Below, one piece after another: positions 17,753-26,394 of a DNA stretch of 64,000 bases. Below the pieces are notes generated by a model that was given only the letters and a program-made list of their open reading frames with translations, did no database searches and had not been told where the DNA came from. Source of the stretch: Halioglobus maricola (GTDB taxonomy: Bacteria; Pseudomonadota; Gammaproteobacteria; Pseudomonadales; Halieaceae); contig NZ_CP036422.1 in assembly GCF_009388985.1 (NCBI RefSeq), positions 1,254,501 through 1,318,500 of the forward strand, given 5' to 3'. The stretch's first letter is position 1; every line of letters begins with the position of its first letter. The position numbers and the translations under genes were made by a program.

Positions 17753-18382
17753 TTAGTTTCCTTTGGGGTCCAGCTGTTGCCACAGCATAGTGGCAGTTGA
17801 GTCACACAGCTTTTTCAGTGAGGTGTTGTCGGTGAATACGCCGTCCAATGATAGACGGCTAATGCCATGCAGGGTGCCCCAATACATCTGGGAAAACTGT
17901 ACGGTATCGAGATCTTGTGCAATCAGGCCGCGCTGTTGTCCGCGCTTGAGGCGCTCGATGTCCTGTCGCAAAACGCTCCTGGCCTTGGTTTTGAGTGCGG
18001 GTGTCAGATCTTCCGAGCGCCAAAATTCGCCGGCGAACATCAAGTCGTAGTATTCGCGGTGGCTGCGAGCAAAATCGAGATATGCCTTCACCATGGCGCG
18101 GGTGATGGCTTCGCCTCCCTTGTCGCGACTGAGGTCGCGCGCATTCTTCATGCTCTGGTTAAAGCGGGTGAAGCCATCCTCAGCGACGGCGCAGAGCAAC
18201 GATTGCTTGTTCTTGAAATGATTGTAGGGGGCCGTGCGGGAAACGCCCAGCTTGGCGGCGAGAGTCCGCAGGGAGAGGGCTTCTTCACCTTCCTCGCGAA
18301 GAATGCGGGCGGTCTCGTCCAGCAGCGCCTGTTTCAGGTCGCCGTGGTGGTAGTTTCTTTTGCTCGCGGCTTGCGCACTCAC
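17753..18382 (-). CDS. TetR/AcrR-family transcriptional regulator
   Basis: A 209-residue regulator. The N-terminal HTH (residues about 10-60) includes YHHGDLKQALLDETARIL and LAAKLGVSRTAPYNHFKNKQSLL, typical of TetR proteins with the TetR_C_33/WHG-type ligand domain. It heads the acyl-CoA ligase operon and diverges from HMG-CoA reductase. The 117-bp gap holds two palindromic operators (18429-18447 and 18471-18489). One overlaps the -35 box of the reductase promoter and the upstream region of tetR itself, so it probably represses both directions. The inducer is likely an acid or acyl-CoA, by inference from the ligase. Confidence 0.93.
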   Translation of the reverse strand: MSAQAASKRNYHHGDLKQALLDETARILREEGEEALSLRTLAAKLGVSRTAPYNHFKNKQSLLCAVAEDGFTRFNQSMKNARDLSRDKGGEAITRAMVKAYLDFARSHREYYDLMFAGEFWRSEDLTPALKTKARSVLRQDIERLKRGQQRGLIAQDLDTVQFSQMYWGTLHGISRLSLDGVFTDNTSLKKLCDSTATMLWQQLDPKGN

Positions 18383-18428
18383 GATGCAGGCGTCTCCATC
18401 TCTGGGGGATTGGGCAAACTATCATTCA

Positions 18429-18447
18429 ATATTGACACCGTCAATAT
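18429..18447. promoter_or_regulatory. Operator O1, perfect palindrome for adjacent TetR
   Basis: ATATTGAC-ACC-GTCAATAT is a perfect 8-3-8 inverted repeat. It contains the TTGACA -35 box of the rightward promoter and, on the other strand, a TTGACG that could serve a weaker leftward promoter toward tetR. Size and position fit a TetR-dimer operator. Confidence 0.85.
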
Positions 18448-18460
18448 ATGAAGCTATGGT
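18432..18460 (+). promoter_or_regulatory. Sigma70 promoter for HMG-CoA reductase gene
   Basis: TTGACA at 18432-18437 and TATGGT at 18455-18460 are separated by exactly 17 bp. Transcription should start near 18467, just before operator O2. The -35 box lies inside operator O1, so bound TetR would block RNA polymerase. Confidence 0.7.
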
Positions 18461-18470
18461 CTGTCTCGGA

Positions 18471-18489
18471 ATATTGACACTGTCTATAT
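18471..18489. promoter_or_regulatory. Operator O2, near-perfect copy of O1
   Basis: ATATTGAC-ACT-GTCTATAT repeats the O1 palindrome with one mismatch in the stem. Its centre is 42 bp from that of O1, four turns of B-DNA, so dimers at both sites would sit on the same face. It ends 2 bp before the reductase Shine-Dalgarno (GAGG, 18491-18494). Confidence 0.8.
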
Positions 18490-18499
18490 TGAGGCCGAT

Positions 18500-19684
18500 A
18501 TGAGTAACAAAATACCCCGTAACAGCGAGAATGATTTCAGCGCCGAGATCATTGCCGAGCGTCAGAACTTTCTCGAGGAGAAGACTGGTGCAGAATTGAA
18601 TCACACGAAGCAATTCTCCTTTGATCCTGCCAGCATGGATGGCAACTGTGAGCATTTGTTTGGCGTGGCACAGGTGCCAATTGGTGTCGCTGGGCCATTG
18701 CTGGTAAATGGCGAGCATGCCCAGGGTGAGTTCTACGTGCCTATGGCAACGATTGAAGGCACCCTGATTGCCAGCTACAACCGCGGCATGCGGGTCATTC
18801 GCGAGAGCGGCGGTGTGACAACGACGGTTTGTGGTGAGGCGATGCAGCGTGCGCCGGCATTCCTGTTTCGCAATGCGCGCGAGGCGCGCGATTTCTCGCT
18901 CTGGCTGAAAGACAACTTCGATCAGGTCAAGGCTCAGGCGGAGGCCACAACCTCAGTGGGTAAGCTGGTCGAGATCGAAAGTTATGTGTTCCATAATTGG
19001 GTTAATACGCGTTTCAATTACACTACGGGCGATGCTGCGGGTCAGAACATGACGGGTCGTGCCACCTATATGGCGTGTGAGTGGATTCAGCAGCAATATC
19101 CCACCCTGCGCCACTACATGCTTTCGTCTAACTTTGATACTGAGAAGAAACCCTCTGCAGTCAATTCCCTTGGCGGGCGGGGCAGGCGGGTCACGGCCGA
19201 GCTGACGATTCCACGCGAGGTGCTGCAAAATCTGCTGCGAATTACGCCTGAGCAAATGGCGTACGGCCAGCAGATCAGCCTGATGAGTTCGTATATCGCC
19301 GGTTCGTCCAGCAATGCCGCTCACCCGGTAAACGGCCTCGCGGCAATGTATATCGCCACGGGCCAGGATGCCGCCTGCGTCGGCGAGGCGGCGCAGAGCA
19401 CCGTTTATTGCTATGTGACTCGCAGCGGTGATCTGAGTTTCTCGATAACCATGCCGGCACTCGTCATGGCGAGCTACGGTGGCGGTACCAGTCTCGGTAC
19501 CCAGCGGGAGTGTCTGGAATTAATGGGTTGTTATGGCAAGGGTAAGGCCTACAAATTGCTCGAGATTGCCGCCGGCACTGTGGTCGCTGGAGAGCTGTCA
19601 CTAGGTGCAGCTACCAGGAGAGATAAGGATACGGGTAAAAACGAGTGGGTGGATGCCCATGAAACGCTGGGTCGGAATCGCTAA
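18500..19684 (+). CDS. Hydroxymethylglutaryl-CoA reductase
   Basis: A 394-residue soluble HMG-CoA reductase. Catalytic residues of the family can be placed: E86 in ATIEGTL, K216/K217 in DTEKKPS, D290 in GQDAAC, and a C-terminal H387 in [22 protein letters not shown] (residues 175-184) is the family signature near the nucleotide/substrate site, and VPIGVAGPL near residue 60 matches the HMG-CoA-binding start. There is no membrane domain. The C-terminus differs from the eukaryotic GHLVxSHM pattern. No other mevalonate genes lie nearby; most gammaproteobacteria make isoprenoids by the MEP route, so a degradative or special role is possible. The 3' end overlaps the convergent xdhC-like gene by 4 bp. 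Confidence 0.88.
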   Translation: MSNKIPRNSENDFSAEIIAERQNFLEEKTGAELNHTKQFSFDPASMDGNCEHLFGVAQVPIGVAGPLLVNGEHAQGEFYVPMATIEGTLIASYNRGMRVIRESGGVTTTVCGEAMQRAPAFLFRNAREARDFSLWLKDNFDQVKAQAEATTSVGKLVEIESYVFHNWVNTRFNYTTGDAAGQNMTGRATYMACEWIQQQYPTLRHYMLSSNFDTEKKPSAVNSLGGRGRRVTAELTIPREVLQNLLRITPEQMAYGQQISLMSSYIAGSSSNAAHPVNGLAAMYIATGQDAACVGEAAQSTVYCYVTRSGDLSFSITMPALVMASYGGGTSLGTQRECLELMGCYGKGKAYKLLEIAAGTVVAGELSLGAATRRDKDTGKNEWVDAHETLGRNR

Positions 19685-20643
19685 GGGGCTTCCGAAACAG
19701 AGCCGCGGCGGAGCTGGGTCAGCTCCGCCATTATCGCCACCGCAATTTCCAGTGGCGTTTTGCTGCCTATGGCGAGCCCCACCGGTGCATGCAGTTTGGC
19801 AATGGCACTCTCATCGAGCTCAAGTGCCCGCAGTCTCCGTAAACGCTTCTCTGTGGTTCTTTCCGAGCCCAGCGCGCCGACATACCATGCGTCGGTATTC
19901 AGTGCTTCCATCAGCGCCATGTCGTCGATGCGGGGATCGTGGGTAAGTGTGATGACGATTGAAAAACTGTCGGCGGCGTGGGCGCGCACAATGTCGTCGG
20001 GCATGCCTTGCAGCAGTGGTACTTCAGGGCCCATCCATTGGTTTAGTGTGGCCTGGCGCGTGTCGGTCACCAGCACCTCGTAGTCCATGGCCAGGGCGAG
20101 TTCGGCCAGAGATTGAGCCAACTGGCCCGCCCCCACCAACAGCATGCGCATTTTGGGGCCAAAACATTGACGCAAACTGTCAGTGTCCTGCATCAAGTGG
20201 GTAAAGTGTTCAACGTGGGCGGTTTCTGTAGCCCCCGTCTCGAGATTAAGGCGCCGTTCGATGCAGTGCCTTTGTTGGATAGCGGCCACAGCTTTCTCGA
20301 TCCAGGATATATCCGTCTGGTCAAGCTGCTGCACCAATACGAATAATCTGCCGCCGCAGGGCAGGCCCAGTTTTTCGTTGTCCTCGGGGCTAACACCGTA
20401 TTCGACGATTTGCGGTTTTTTCCGGTCGATTTTTCCCTGCTGTATGCGCTCGAGCAGGTCTTCCTCCACGCATCCGCCTGACAGGGATCCCACCTGTTCT
20501 CCACTGGCAAGGCAGCAGAGCATTGAGCCCACCGGGCGCGGGGAGGAGCCAACGGCCCGCACAATCGTGCACAACCAGGGTGACAGATCCTCGCCGCACC
20601 AGTGACGGCTGCGCTCGAGGATGTCCAACTCCATTGTCCGCAT
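19681..20643 (-). CDS. XdhC-family molybdenum-cofactor insertion protein
   Basis: A 320-residue XdhC/CoxI protein. The N-terminal XdhC domain shows [16 protein letters not shown] and [16 protein letters not shown]-terminal Rossmann domain begins [19 protein letters not shown] (about residue 165) and continues through [15 protein letters not shown] and [17 protein letters not shown]. XdhC proteins bind Moco, promote its sulfuration and deliver it to xanthine-dehydrogenase-family enzymes. The gene is 3 bp downstream of the large molybdenum subunit gene, so it most likely matures that enzyme before Tat export. Confidence 0.92.
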   Translation of the reverse strand: MRTMELDILERSRHWCGEDLSPWLCTIVRAVGSSPRPVGSMLCCLASGEQVGSLSGGCVEEDLLERIQQGKIDRKKPQIVEYGVSPEDNEKLGLPCGGRLFVLVQQLDQTDISWIEKAVAAIQQRHCIERRLNLETGATETAHVEHFTHLMQDTDSLRQCFGPKMRMLLVGAGQLAQSLAELALAMDYEVLVTDTRQATLNQWMGPEVPLLQGMPDDIVRAHAADSFSIVITLTHDPRIDDMALMEALNTDAWYVGALGSERTTEKRLRRLRALELDESAIAKLHAPVGLAIGSKTPLEIAVAIMAELTQLRRGSVSEAP

Positions 20644-20646
20644 CGT

Positions 20647-22890
20647 TCAGACGCTGAAGGTTTTGTTAAACGGAAACTCGCGGATGCGCTGGCCGGTTGC
20701 GGCAAATATGGCATTGGCAATACTCGGCGCTACCGGCGGTACGCCGGGTTCACCTACCCCGGCCGGCAGTGCATCGCTGGGTAGTATGTGGGTTTTTATT
20801 ATCTGTGGTGTCTGATTGATGCGCGCTACCGGATAGTCGTGGAAGTTGGACTGCACTGCCTGGCCGTTCTCGAACGTGATTTCTCCCATCAGTGCGAGAC
20901 TCAGGCCAAATATCATGGCGCCTTCCATCTGGGAGTGTACCCGGTCTGGATTGACCACGGTGCCGGCATCGATAGCGGTGTGCATCTCCAGTACGGATAG
21001 ACGACCGTCTTTCACTTCCACCTTGCAGACCACTGCCACATAGGCAAGGAAACTGCGTGCCGCGGCAAGCCCCCAGCCCTGACCTGCGGGCAATTTTTCG
21101 TCCCAGGCCAGAGTGTTGGTGAGGCGGGTAATCACGTTTTTGAAGCGCCCGGTGTCGTAAGGGTAGTCGTCGAGGCTGCGGCCGTAGTTGCTGAACTCCA
21201 GGCCTTCCTGTTCGAATGTGAGATGGCGGTCCTCGCCAATACTCTCCAGCCAGAAGTCACGCGGGTTTTTTCCGGCGGCATGCGCCAGTTCATCCATGAA
21301 GGAGCCGACACCGAAGGCATAGGGAATGTTGTAGACCGAGCGCAGCCAGCCGATGCGCATATGTGCCGGCGCTTTGTGGCTTTCGATGCGCAGGTTGGGA
21401 ACGGCGAAGGGGATAGTGCCGAAACTCTGGCCCAGGGAACCAGCCCCCTGGATATCGGCATCGGCGTTGAATATTGACGCGATAGGTGGAGTGGCTTCTC
21501 GCGCCAGCCAAGCGGATAGCGCACCGTCGCGATCGAGACCGCCCTTGAAGTACTGGGCCGAGCAGGAGTGAAAGTAATCCTGATGGATGTCATCTTCACG
21601 TGTCCATATGACCTGTACTGGCTTGCCGGCGGCTTTGGCAAGTAGAGCCGCTTCCACACTGAAATCTGGTTTGGATTTGCGGCCAAAACCGCCGCCCAAC
21701 AGGGTGACGTGAACTTTTACCTGGTCTTGGTCCAGCCCTAGCGCGGCGGCGACGGTGCGCTGCGTAGACTGCGGTGTCTGGGTGCAGGCCCAGATTTCAC
21801 AAATGCCATCATGGATATGGGCGGTGGCCATCGGTGGCTCCATGGGGGCGTGGGCGAGGTAGGGTGCCTTATAGGTTGCTTCGATCGACTTGTCCGCTGC
21901 GGCCAGTGCTTTGTCGGTATCGCCGCGCTCGCGTTGGACCACCCCGGGGCCGCTGCTCACTTTTTTCGCCAGGCCATCGATGTAGCTAGCGGAGTCGTAG
22001 GAGGCGTGATCGCCGAGGTCCCACTGCACGTCCAGCTGCTCCCGACCGTGCATTGCCGAGTAAGTATCCCGGGCTAAAACAGCCACGCCCTCGAGGGCAT
22101 TATAGGCTGATGGAAGCGGGCTGCCGTCGATCTTGACCACATCCACCACTCCAGCCACTTTTTTTGCCGCCGCTTCATTGAAGCTTTTGGCTTTGCCTTG
22201 CAGTGCCGGCGTTCGCTCAATACTGGCAAAGAGCATATCGGGTATGCGCACATCCACGCCGTAGGTGGTGCGGCCAGTGCACATGTCGTCCAGGTCAACT
22301 ATGGGTACGCTTTTGCCGATATATTGGAAGTCCTGCTTATCCTTGAGATTGAGACTGTCCAGTTCGGGCATGTCTTGTTGTGCTGCAGCCACCGCCAATT
22401 CACCGAAGCTGAGCGAGCGTCCATCCCGGTGGTAGACCTTGTGTTCTTTCGCTGAAACGTCACTGGAATCGGCGGACCAGCGCTCTGCGGCGGCCTGCTC
22501 CAGCATGTGTTTCGCCGCTGCGCCCATCTGCCGCATGATGTGGTAGAAGTCGCGGATCGAGCGAGATCCGTCGGTATTCTGGCTGCCGTAATCGGCATTG
22601 GCGAGTCCCTGGATGACTTTCACCTGGTTCCAGTCAGCCTCCATTTCGTCGGCGACGACCTGGGGCAGGCTGGTGCGGATACCGGTGCCCATCTCCGAGC
22701 GGTGAGCGATGATCTCAACGACACCGTCAGTCCCAATGCTCACGAACAGGTTTAAGGGCTTACCTGCAGGCTCGTCGAGTACGCTGGCCAGGGCGGTGCC
22801 AGTCAGGCTGCCCATGAGTACCACGCCTGAACTGGCGAGCCCGGTGAGTTCGAGGAAGCGACGGCGTGTAATAGTCTGGATGTTGTTCAT
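20647..22890 (-). CDS. Molybdopterin-binding subunit of xanthine-dehydrogenase-family enzyme (IorB-like, Tat-exported)
   Basis: A 747-residue large subunit. I choose the ATG at 22890, which opens a Tat signal ([10 protein letters not shown]) with an ALA cleavage region; the frame stays open upstream only because it shadows the small-subunit gene. [28 protein letters not shown] and [26 protein letters not shown] are Moco-site blocks of the IorB/aldehyde-oxidase group, and GVGEPGVPP holds the catalytic glutamate E714. With the [2Fe-2S] subunit (4-bp overlap upstream) it would hydroxylate an aldehyde or N-heterocycle in the periplasm and pass electrons to a cytochrome. No FAD subunit is present, which is usual for the Ior type. 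Confidence 0.92.
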   Translation of the reverse strand: MNNIQTITRRRFLELTGLASSGVVLMGSLTGTALASVLDEPAGKPLNLFVSIGTDGVVEIIAHRSEMGTGIRTSLPQVVADEMEADWNQVKVIQGLANADYGSQNTDGSRSIRDFYHIMRQMGAAAKHMLEQAAAERWSADSSDVSAKEHKVYHRDGRSLSFGELAVAAAQQDMPELDSLNLKDKQDFQYIGKSVPIVDLDDMCTGRTTYGVDVRIPDMLFASIERTPALQGKAKSFNEAAAKKVAGVVDVVKIDGSPLPSAYNALEGVAVLARDTYSAMHGREQLDVQWDLGDHASYDSASYIDGLAKKVSSGPGVVQRERGDTDKALAAADKSIEATYKAPYLAHAPMEPPMATAHIHDGICEIWACTQTPQSTQRTVAAALGLDQDQVKVHVTLLGGGFGRKSKPDFSVEAALLAKAAGKPVQVIWTREDDIHQDYFHSCSAQYFKGGLDRDGALSAWLAREATPPIASIFNADADIQGAGSLGQSFGTIPFAVPNLRIESHKAPAHMRIGWLRSVYNIPYAFGVGSFMDELAHAAGKNPRDFWLESIGEDRHLTFEQEGLEFSNYGRSLDDYPYDTGRFKNVITRLTNTLAWDEKLPAGQGWGLAAARSFLAYVAVVCKVEVKDGRLSVLEMHTAIDAGTVVNPDRVHSQMEGAMIFGLSLALMGEITFENGQAVQSNFHDYPVARINQTPQIIKTHILPSDALPAGVGEPGVPPVAPSIANAIFAATGQRIREFPFNKTFSV

Positions 22891-23351
22891 GATTTGTCCC
22901 CCTTCAGTTCGCCCGCTGCTTGCTTGATCGCCGCGCGGATACGGGGGTAAGTGCCACAGCGGCAGATATTGCCGGACATGGCGGCGTCGATGTCGCCGTC
23001 GGAAGGCGCGGCATTGCTTGCCAGCAGGGCGGCAGCGGACATGATCTGCCCCGACTGGCAGTAACCACACTGGGGCACATTGTTGTCTTTCCAGGCTCTC
23101 TGCACGGGGTGAGAGGCGTCTACCGCGAGGCCCTCAATGGTTACTACGCGTTTGCCTTGCGCGGCTGAGACCGGGGTTGAGCAACTGCGAATGGGATTGC
23201 CATCCAAGTGGACAGTGCAGGCACCGCACAGGCCCTTACCGCAACCAAATTTAGTGCCGGTGAGGCCTGCGTGGTCGCGCAAAGCCCATAGCAGTGGCAT
23301 GTCGGGGGAGACGTCCAGGGTGTGAAGCTGGCCATTGATGTTGAGTTGCAT
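22887..23351 (-). CDS. [2Fe-2S] subunit of xanthine-dehydrogenase-family enzyme (IorA-like)
   Basis: A 154-residue iron-sulfur subunit. The plant-ferredoxin-type cluster uses C37, C42, C45 and C57 (CGKGLCGAC), and the second cluster uses C95, C98, C130 and C132 (CGYCQSG and [11 protein letters not shown]). All eight ligands are present. It overlaps the molybdenum subunit by 4 bp (ATGA), implying coupled translation and a 1:1 complex. It has no signal of its own, so export would be by hitchhiking on the Tat signal of the large subunit. A TATAAT on this strand at 23400-23405 is a candidate -10 box, but no good -35 is visible. Confidence 0.95.
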   Translation of the reverse strand: MQLNINGQLHTLDVSPDMPLLWALRDHAGLTGTKFGCGKGLCGACTVHLDGNPIRSCSTPVSAAQGKRVVTIEGLAVDASHPVQRAWKDNNVPQCGYCQSGQIMSAAALLASNAAPSDGDIDAAMSGNICRCGTYPRIRAAIKQAAGELKGDKS

Positions 23352-23514
23352 GGCGTATATCCGTAGGTGAGGGTTACTGTGGGCTTTGCTGTGGTGCGAA
23401 TTATAGTACTTTGCGCCTGTTAAGCGATGCTGATTGTGGTGATTTGGTTGCGTGCAGGTGGTGTTGTGCCTAACGTGTAGTCAGACACTAAATAAAGATA
23501 AAGAGGTAGTCGCA

Positions 23515-25248
23515 ATGTACGACCTGATTATTCGCAATGGCCGTATTGTAGATGGCACCGGCCAGGATGCCTTCATGGGTGATGTGGCGGTAAAAGATGG
23601 CGTGATCGCCGCCATCGGTCGAGTAGAGGGCGATGCGGCCCGTACTATCGATGCAGCTGGCAAAATCGTCACGCCGGGCTGGGTGGATGTGCACTCCCAT
23701 ATGGATGGTCAGGCCACCTGGGATCCCCTGTGCAGCCCGGCAGCCAATCACGGTATTACAACTCTGGTGATGGGAAACTGCGGTATCGGTTTTGCGCCCT
23801 GTAAACCCAATGATCAAGCGCGCGACCAACTGGTCTCGGTAGTGGAAGACGTTGAGGATATTCCAGGCTCGGCCCTGCATGAGGGTATTGAGTGGAACTG
23901 GGAAACCTTCCCTGAGTATCTCGATGAACTGGAAAAGTTTCCCCGCGCCGTGGATGTGGCGGCCCAGGTGCCGCACTGTGCGGTGCGCACCTACGTCATG
24001 GGTGATCGCGGTACACACAATGAACAGGCGACCCCCGAAGATGTGACGCAAATGGCGGACATCGTTAGAGAGGGCATTGAGGCTGGCGCACTCGGTTTCA
24101 CTACTTCGCGTACCGAACTACACACCACGCGGCTGGACGAGGTGATGCCAGGCACTTACGCCGACGAGAACGAATTGCTGGGCATTGGCAAATCCATTGG
24201 GGAAATCGGCAAGGGCATCTATGGCCTTGTGTCCGACTTTGCCAACTGGGAAGAGGAGATGGACTGGATGAAGCGTTTGTCCATCGAGAACAACTGCAAG
24301 GTGAACTTTGTACTGTTCTTCCGGGAAGAGGAAGACTGGCCGCGAGTGCAAAAGCAGCTGGCTTATGTGCGCGAAGCGCGCAAAGAGGGTGCTCAGCTCA
24401 TTCCACATGTAGGCGCCCGGCCCGTGAATATCCTGTTGAGCTGGGAGGGCACGATCAATCCCTTCAGTTTTAATCCCAGCTACGCCGAGCTCTCCATCCT
24501 GCCGGATGATGAGCGCTTGCAGCGCTTGCAGGATCCGGCTGTGCGCGCCGCTATTCTGGCGGACGAGCCGCCGCTTATGGGCGACGAGTTCATGGATACC
24601 ATTATTGCCGGTTGGGACAAGCTCTATGAGCTGGGTACGCCGCCAAATTACGAACCCGCTCCCGAAGAGTCTATCGCTGTTCGAGCGAAGCAAGCCGGTG
24701 TTGAGCCGGCGGCTTACGCCTTTGATGTGATGATGAAACGAGGCGGCAAGAACGTCCTGTTCTTCCCCTGTTTCGGCTACAGTGCCAACGACCTCAGTCG
24801 ACAGGTTGAGATGCTGGAAGACCAGGACTCGGTAATCAGCCTGGCGGATACCGGCGCTCACTGCGGCGTCCTGTCAGACGCCAGTGTGCCAACCTACCTG
24901 CTGTCCTATCTCACTCGCGATCGCACGCGAGGTAAACGCTTCGATCTTGAGTGGGCAGTGAAACTGCATACACACGACACAGCTCGCTGTGTCGGCCTCG
25001 AGGATAGAGGCACACTGGAAGAGGGGATGAAGGCCGATATCAATGTGATCGATTTCGATGCTCTACAAGTGCATGCCCCCGAGATTGTGCACGACCTGCC
25101 CGCCGGCGGGCGTCGCGTGTTCCAGGGCGCGGATGGCTATGAGGCCACAATTGTCAGCGGCCAGGTCATTATGGAAAAAGGTGTGGCGACCAGTGCCCGT
25201 CCGGGCAAGCTGATCCGCGGCACCCAGCCTAGCCCTGTTGCAGCCTGA
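23515..25248 (+). CDS. Amidohydrolase, N-acyl-D-amino-acid deacylase (D-aminoacylase) type
   Basis: A 577-residue amidohydrolase. Start at 23515 (MYDLIIRNGRIVDGTG) is the family's standard opening; upstream in-frame codons only add non-homologous residues. Metal ligands H60 and H62 lie in VDVHSHMDG, and C89 in MGNCG matches the bridging cysteine of D-aminoacylases. A late DTGAHCGVLSD block and HDTARCVGLEDRGTLEEGMKADINVID complete the Amidohydro_3 pattern. It would hydrolyse an N-acyl amino acid or similar amide. It precedes a DUF1214 gene (24 bp) and a sulfotransferase gene (overlapping that one), so it may act on a lipid-like amide, but that is inference. Confidence 0.88.
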   Translation: MYDLIIRNGRIVDGTGQDAFMGDVAVKDGVIAAIGRVEGDAARTIDAAGKIVTPGWVDVHSHMDGQATWDPLCSPAANHGITTLVMGNCGIGFAPCKPNDQARDQLVSVVEDVEDIPGSALHEGIEWNWETFPEYLDELEKFPRAVDVAAQVPHCAVRTYVMGDRGTHNEQATPEDVTQMADIVREGIEAGALGFTTSRTELHTTRLDEVMPGTYADENELLGIGKSIGEIGKGIYGLVSDFANWEEEMDWMKRLSIENNCKVNFVLFFREEEDWPRVQKQLAYVREARKEGAQLIPHVGARPVNILLSWEGTINPFSFNPSYAELSILPDDERLQRLQDPAVRAAILADEPPLMGDEFMDTIIAGWDKLYELGTPPNYEPAPEESIAVRAKQAGVEPAAYAFDVMMKRGGKNVLFFPCFGYSANDLSRQVEMLEDQDSVISLADTGAHCGVLSDASVPTYLLSYLTRDRTRGKRFDLEWAVKLHTHDTARCVGLEDRGTLEEGMKADINVIDFDALQVHAPEIVHDLPAGGRRVFQGADGYEATIVSGQVIMEKGVATSARPGKLIRGTQPSPVAA

Positions 25249-25272
25249 AGATTGGCTGCTGGAGTACCAGCG

Positions 25273-26394
25273 ATGACGATAAAAACGGAATCCCGCGCTG
25301 CGTTGCGCGAGTTGATTGACACCCTGGAAGAAATTGACTCGCGTTGGGCGAGTGAAGAATGGAACCTGTTCTCACAGGACGATGTGGTGGGAGCTCACCG
25401 AAACCTCATGCATTTGCTCGAAGGTGGCCTGGTTGGCCATTTCGAATACGATGCCATGAACCCTCAGTTTCGGCGCATTGTGACACCCTCGCGCAAGTTC
25501 ACTGGCGACAATGCCGATGCCTTGTACTTCGATGCCCCTGTCAGCGAAGAGGGTCAGTACCGCGTTGTGGGTGAGATGGACGGTGCCGTTTATGTTTCCA
25601 TCACGATCGAAACCGGGACTGAAACTGGTTGTATGGGTACCGGGACTGCCGGTGTTATCAATAGTGAAATGTTCGACATCGTCGATGGCCGCTTCGAACT
25701 TTTTCTGGGCGGTGAACCGCGAGGGAAAAACTGGTTAGGGCTTGAAGATGCGTCGCGGATCACTGTCCGCTACTACTGGGAAGAGCTGCAATCCGTCGCC
25801 GCCGACCTCAGCCGTGAACCCAGGATATTCATTGAGCCGTTACACGAGGTGCCGCCGGCACCAGCCCCCAGTGATAAGAGTGTTGCCGCAGGTATGCGCC
25901 GAGTGAGCGAATTTGTGCGAGCACGCACGCTTGGTATTGTGCCTATGGCGCAGCGCGAACAACCTGCCTTTGTCAGCATTGTCCCCAATGATTTTCCTCC
26001 GCCGGTCAAGCCCGGTGACTTTGCTCTGGCAGCGTTTGATGCGGCTTATTCTATGGCCCCCTATTATCTGGATGACGACCAGGCGTTGGTTATCAGTGGG
26101 CGTTGGCCCGAGTGTAAATTCGCTAACGTTGTCCTGTGGAACCGTTTCCAGCAAAGCTACGATTTCACTACGCGCCAGATATCTCGAAATCGCAAGCAGA
26201 CCCAACTGGAGGCCGATGGCAGTTTTCGTTTGGTAATTGCCCACCGCGACCCGGGGGTGCCGAACTGGATTGACACCCAGGGAGTATCGCTAGGGCTGGT
26301 CTTTTGGCGCTTCATGTTGCCCGCAGGCGACATCGAAACACCCCGTGCAGAGGTCGTAAGTTTTGCCGAAATTGCCGCAGCGGGACCCGCCTGA
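25273..26394 (+). CDS. DUF1214 domain-containing protein
   Basis: A 373-residue cytosolic protein with a C-terminal DUF1214-type beta domain (RWPECKFANVVLWNRFQQSYDF and FRLVIAHRDPGVPNWIDT; the HRDPGVPNWIDT core is characteristic). The N-terminal half has SRKFTGDNADALYFDAPV and a beta-rich block with TGTAGVINSE. I take the ATG at 25273, with GGAG about 9 bases upstream; an in-frame ATG at 25252 would add 7 residues. DUF1214 proteins often neighbour sulfotransferases and acyl-CoA or steroid genes in marine bacteria and actinobacteria, but no activity is assigned. The stop overlaps the next start (TGATG), suggesting a functional pair. Confidence 0.85.
   Translation: MTIKTESRAALRELIDTLEEIDSRWASEEWNLFSQDDVVGAHRNLMHLLEGGLVGHFEYDAMNPQFRRIVTPSRKFTGDNADALYFDAPVSEEGQYRVVGEMDGAVYVSITIETGTETGCMGTGTAGVINSEMFDIVDGRFELFLGGEPRGKNWLGLEDASRITVRYYWEELQSVAADLSREPRIFIEPLHEVPPAPAPSDKSVAAGMRRVSEFVRARTLGIVPMAQREQPAFVSIVPNDFPPPVKPGDFALAAFDAAYSMAPYYLDDDQALVISGRWPECKFANVVLWNRFQQSYDFTTRQISRNRKQTQLEADGSFRLVIAHRDPGVPNWIDTQGVSLGLVFWRFMLPAGDIETPRAEVVSFAEIAAAGPA

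Noticed and set aside
22891..23070. Sixty-codon N-terminal extension of the molybdenum subunit.
   Set aside because: It lies wholly inside the 2Fe-2S subunit gene and gives an Arg/His-rich non-homologous sequence, while the start at 22890 gives a proper Tat signal.
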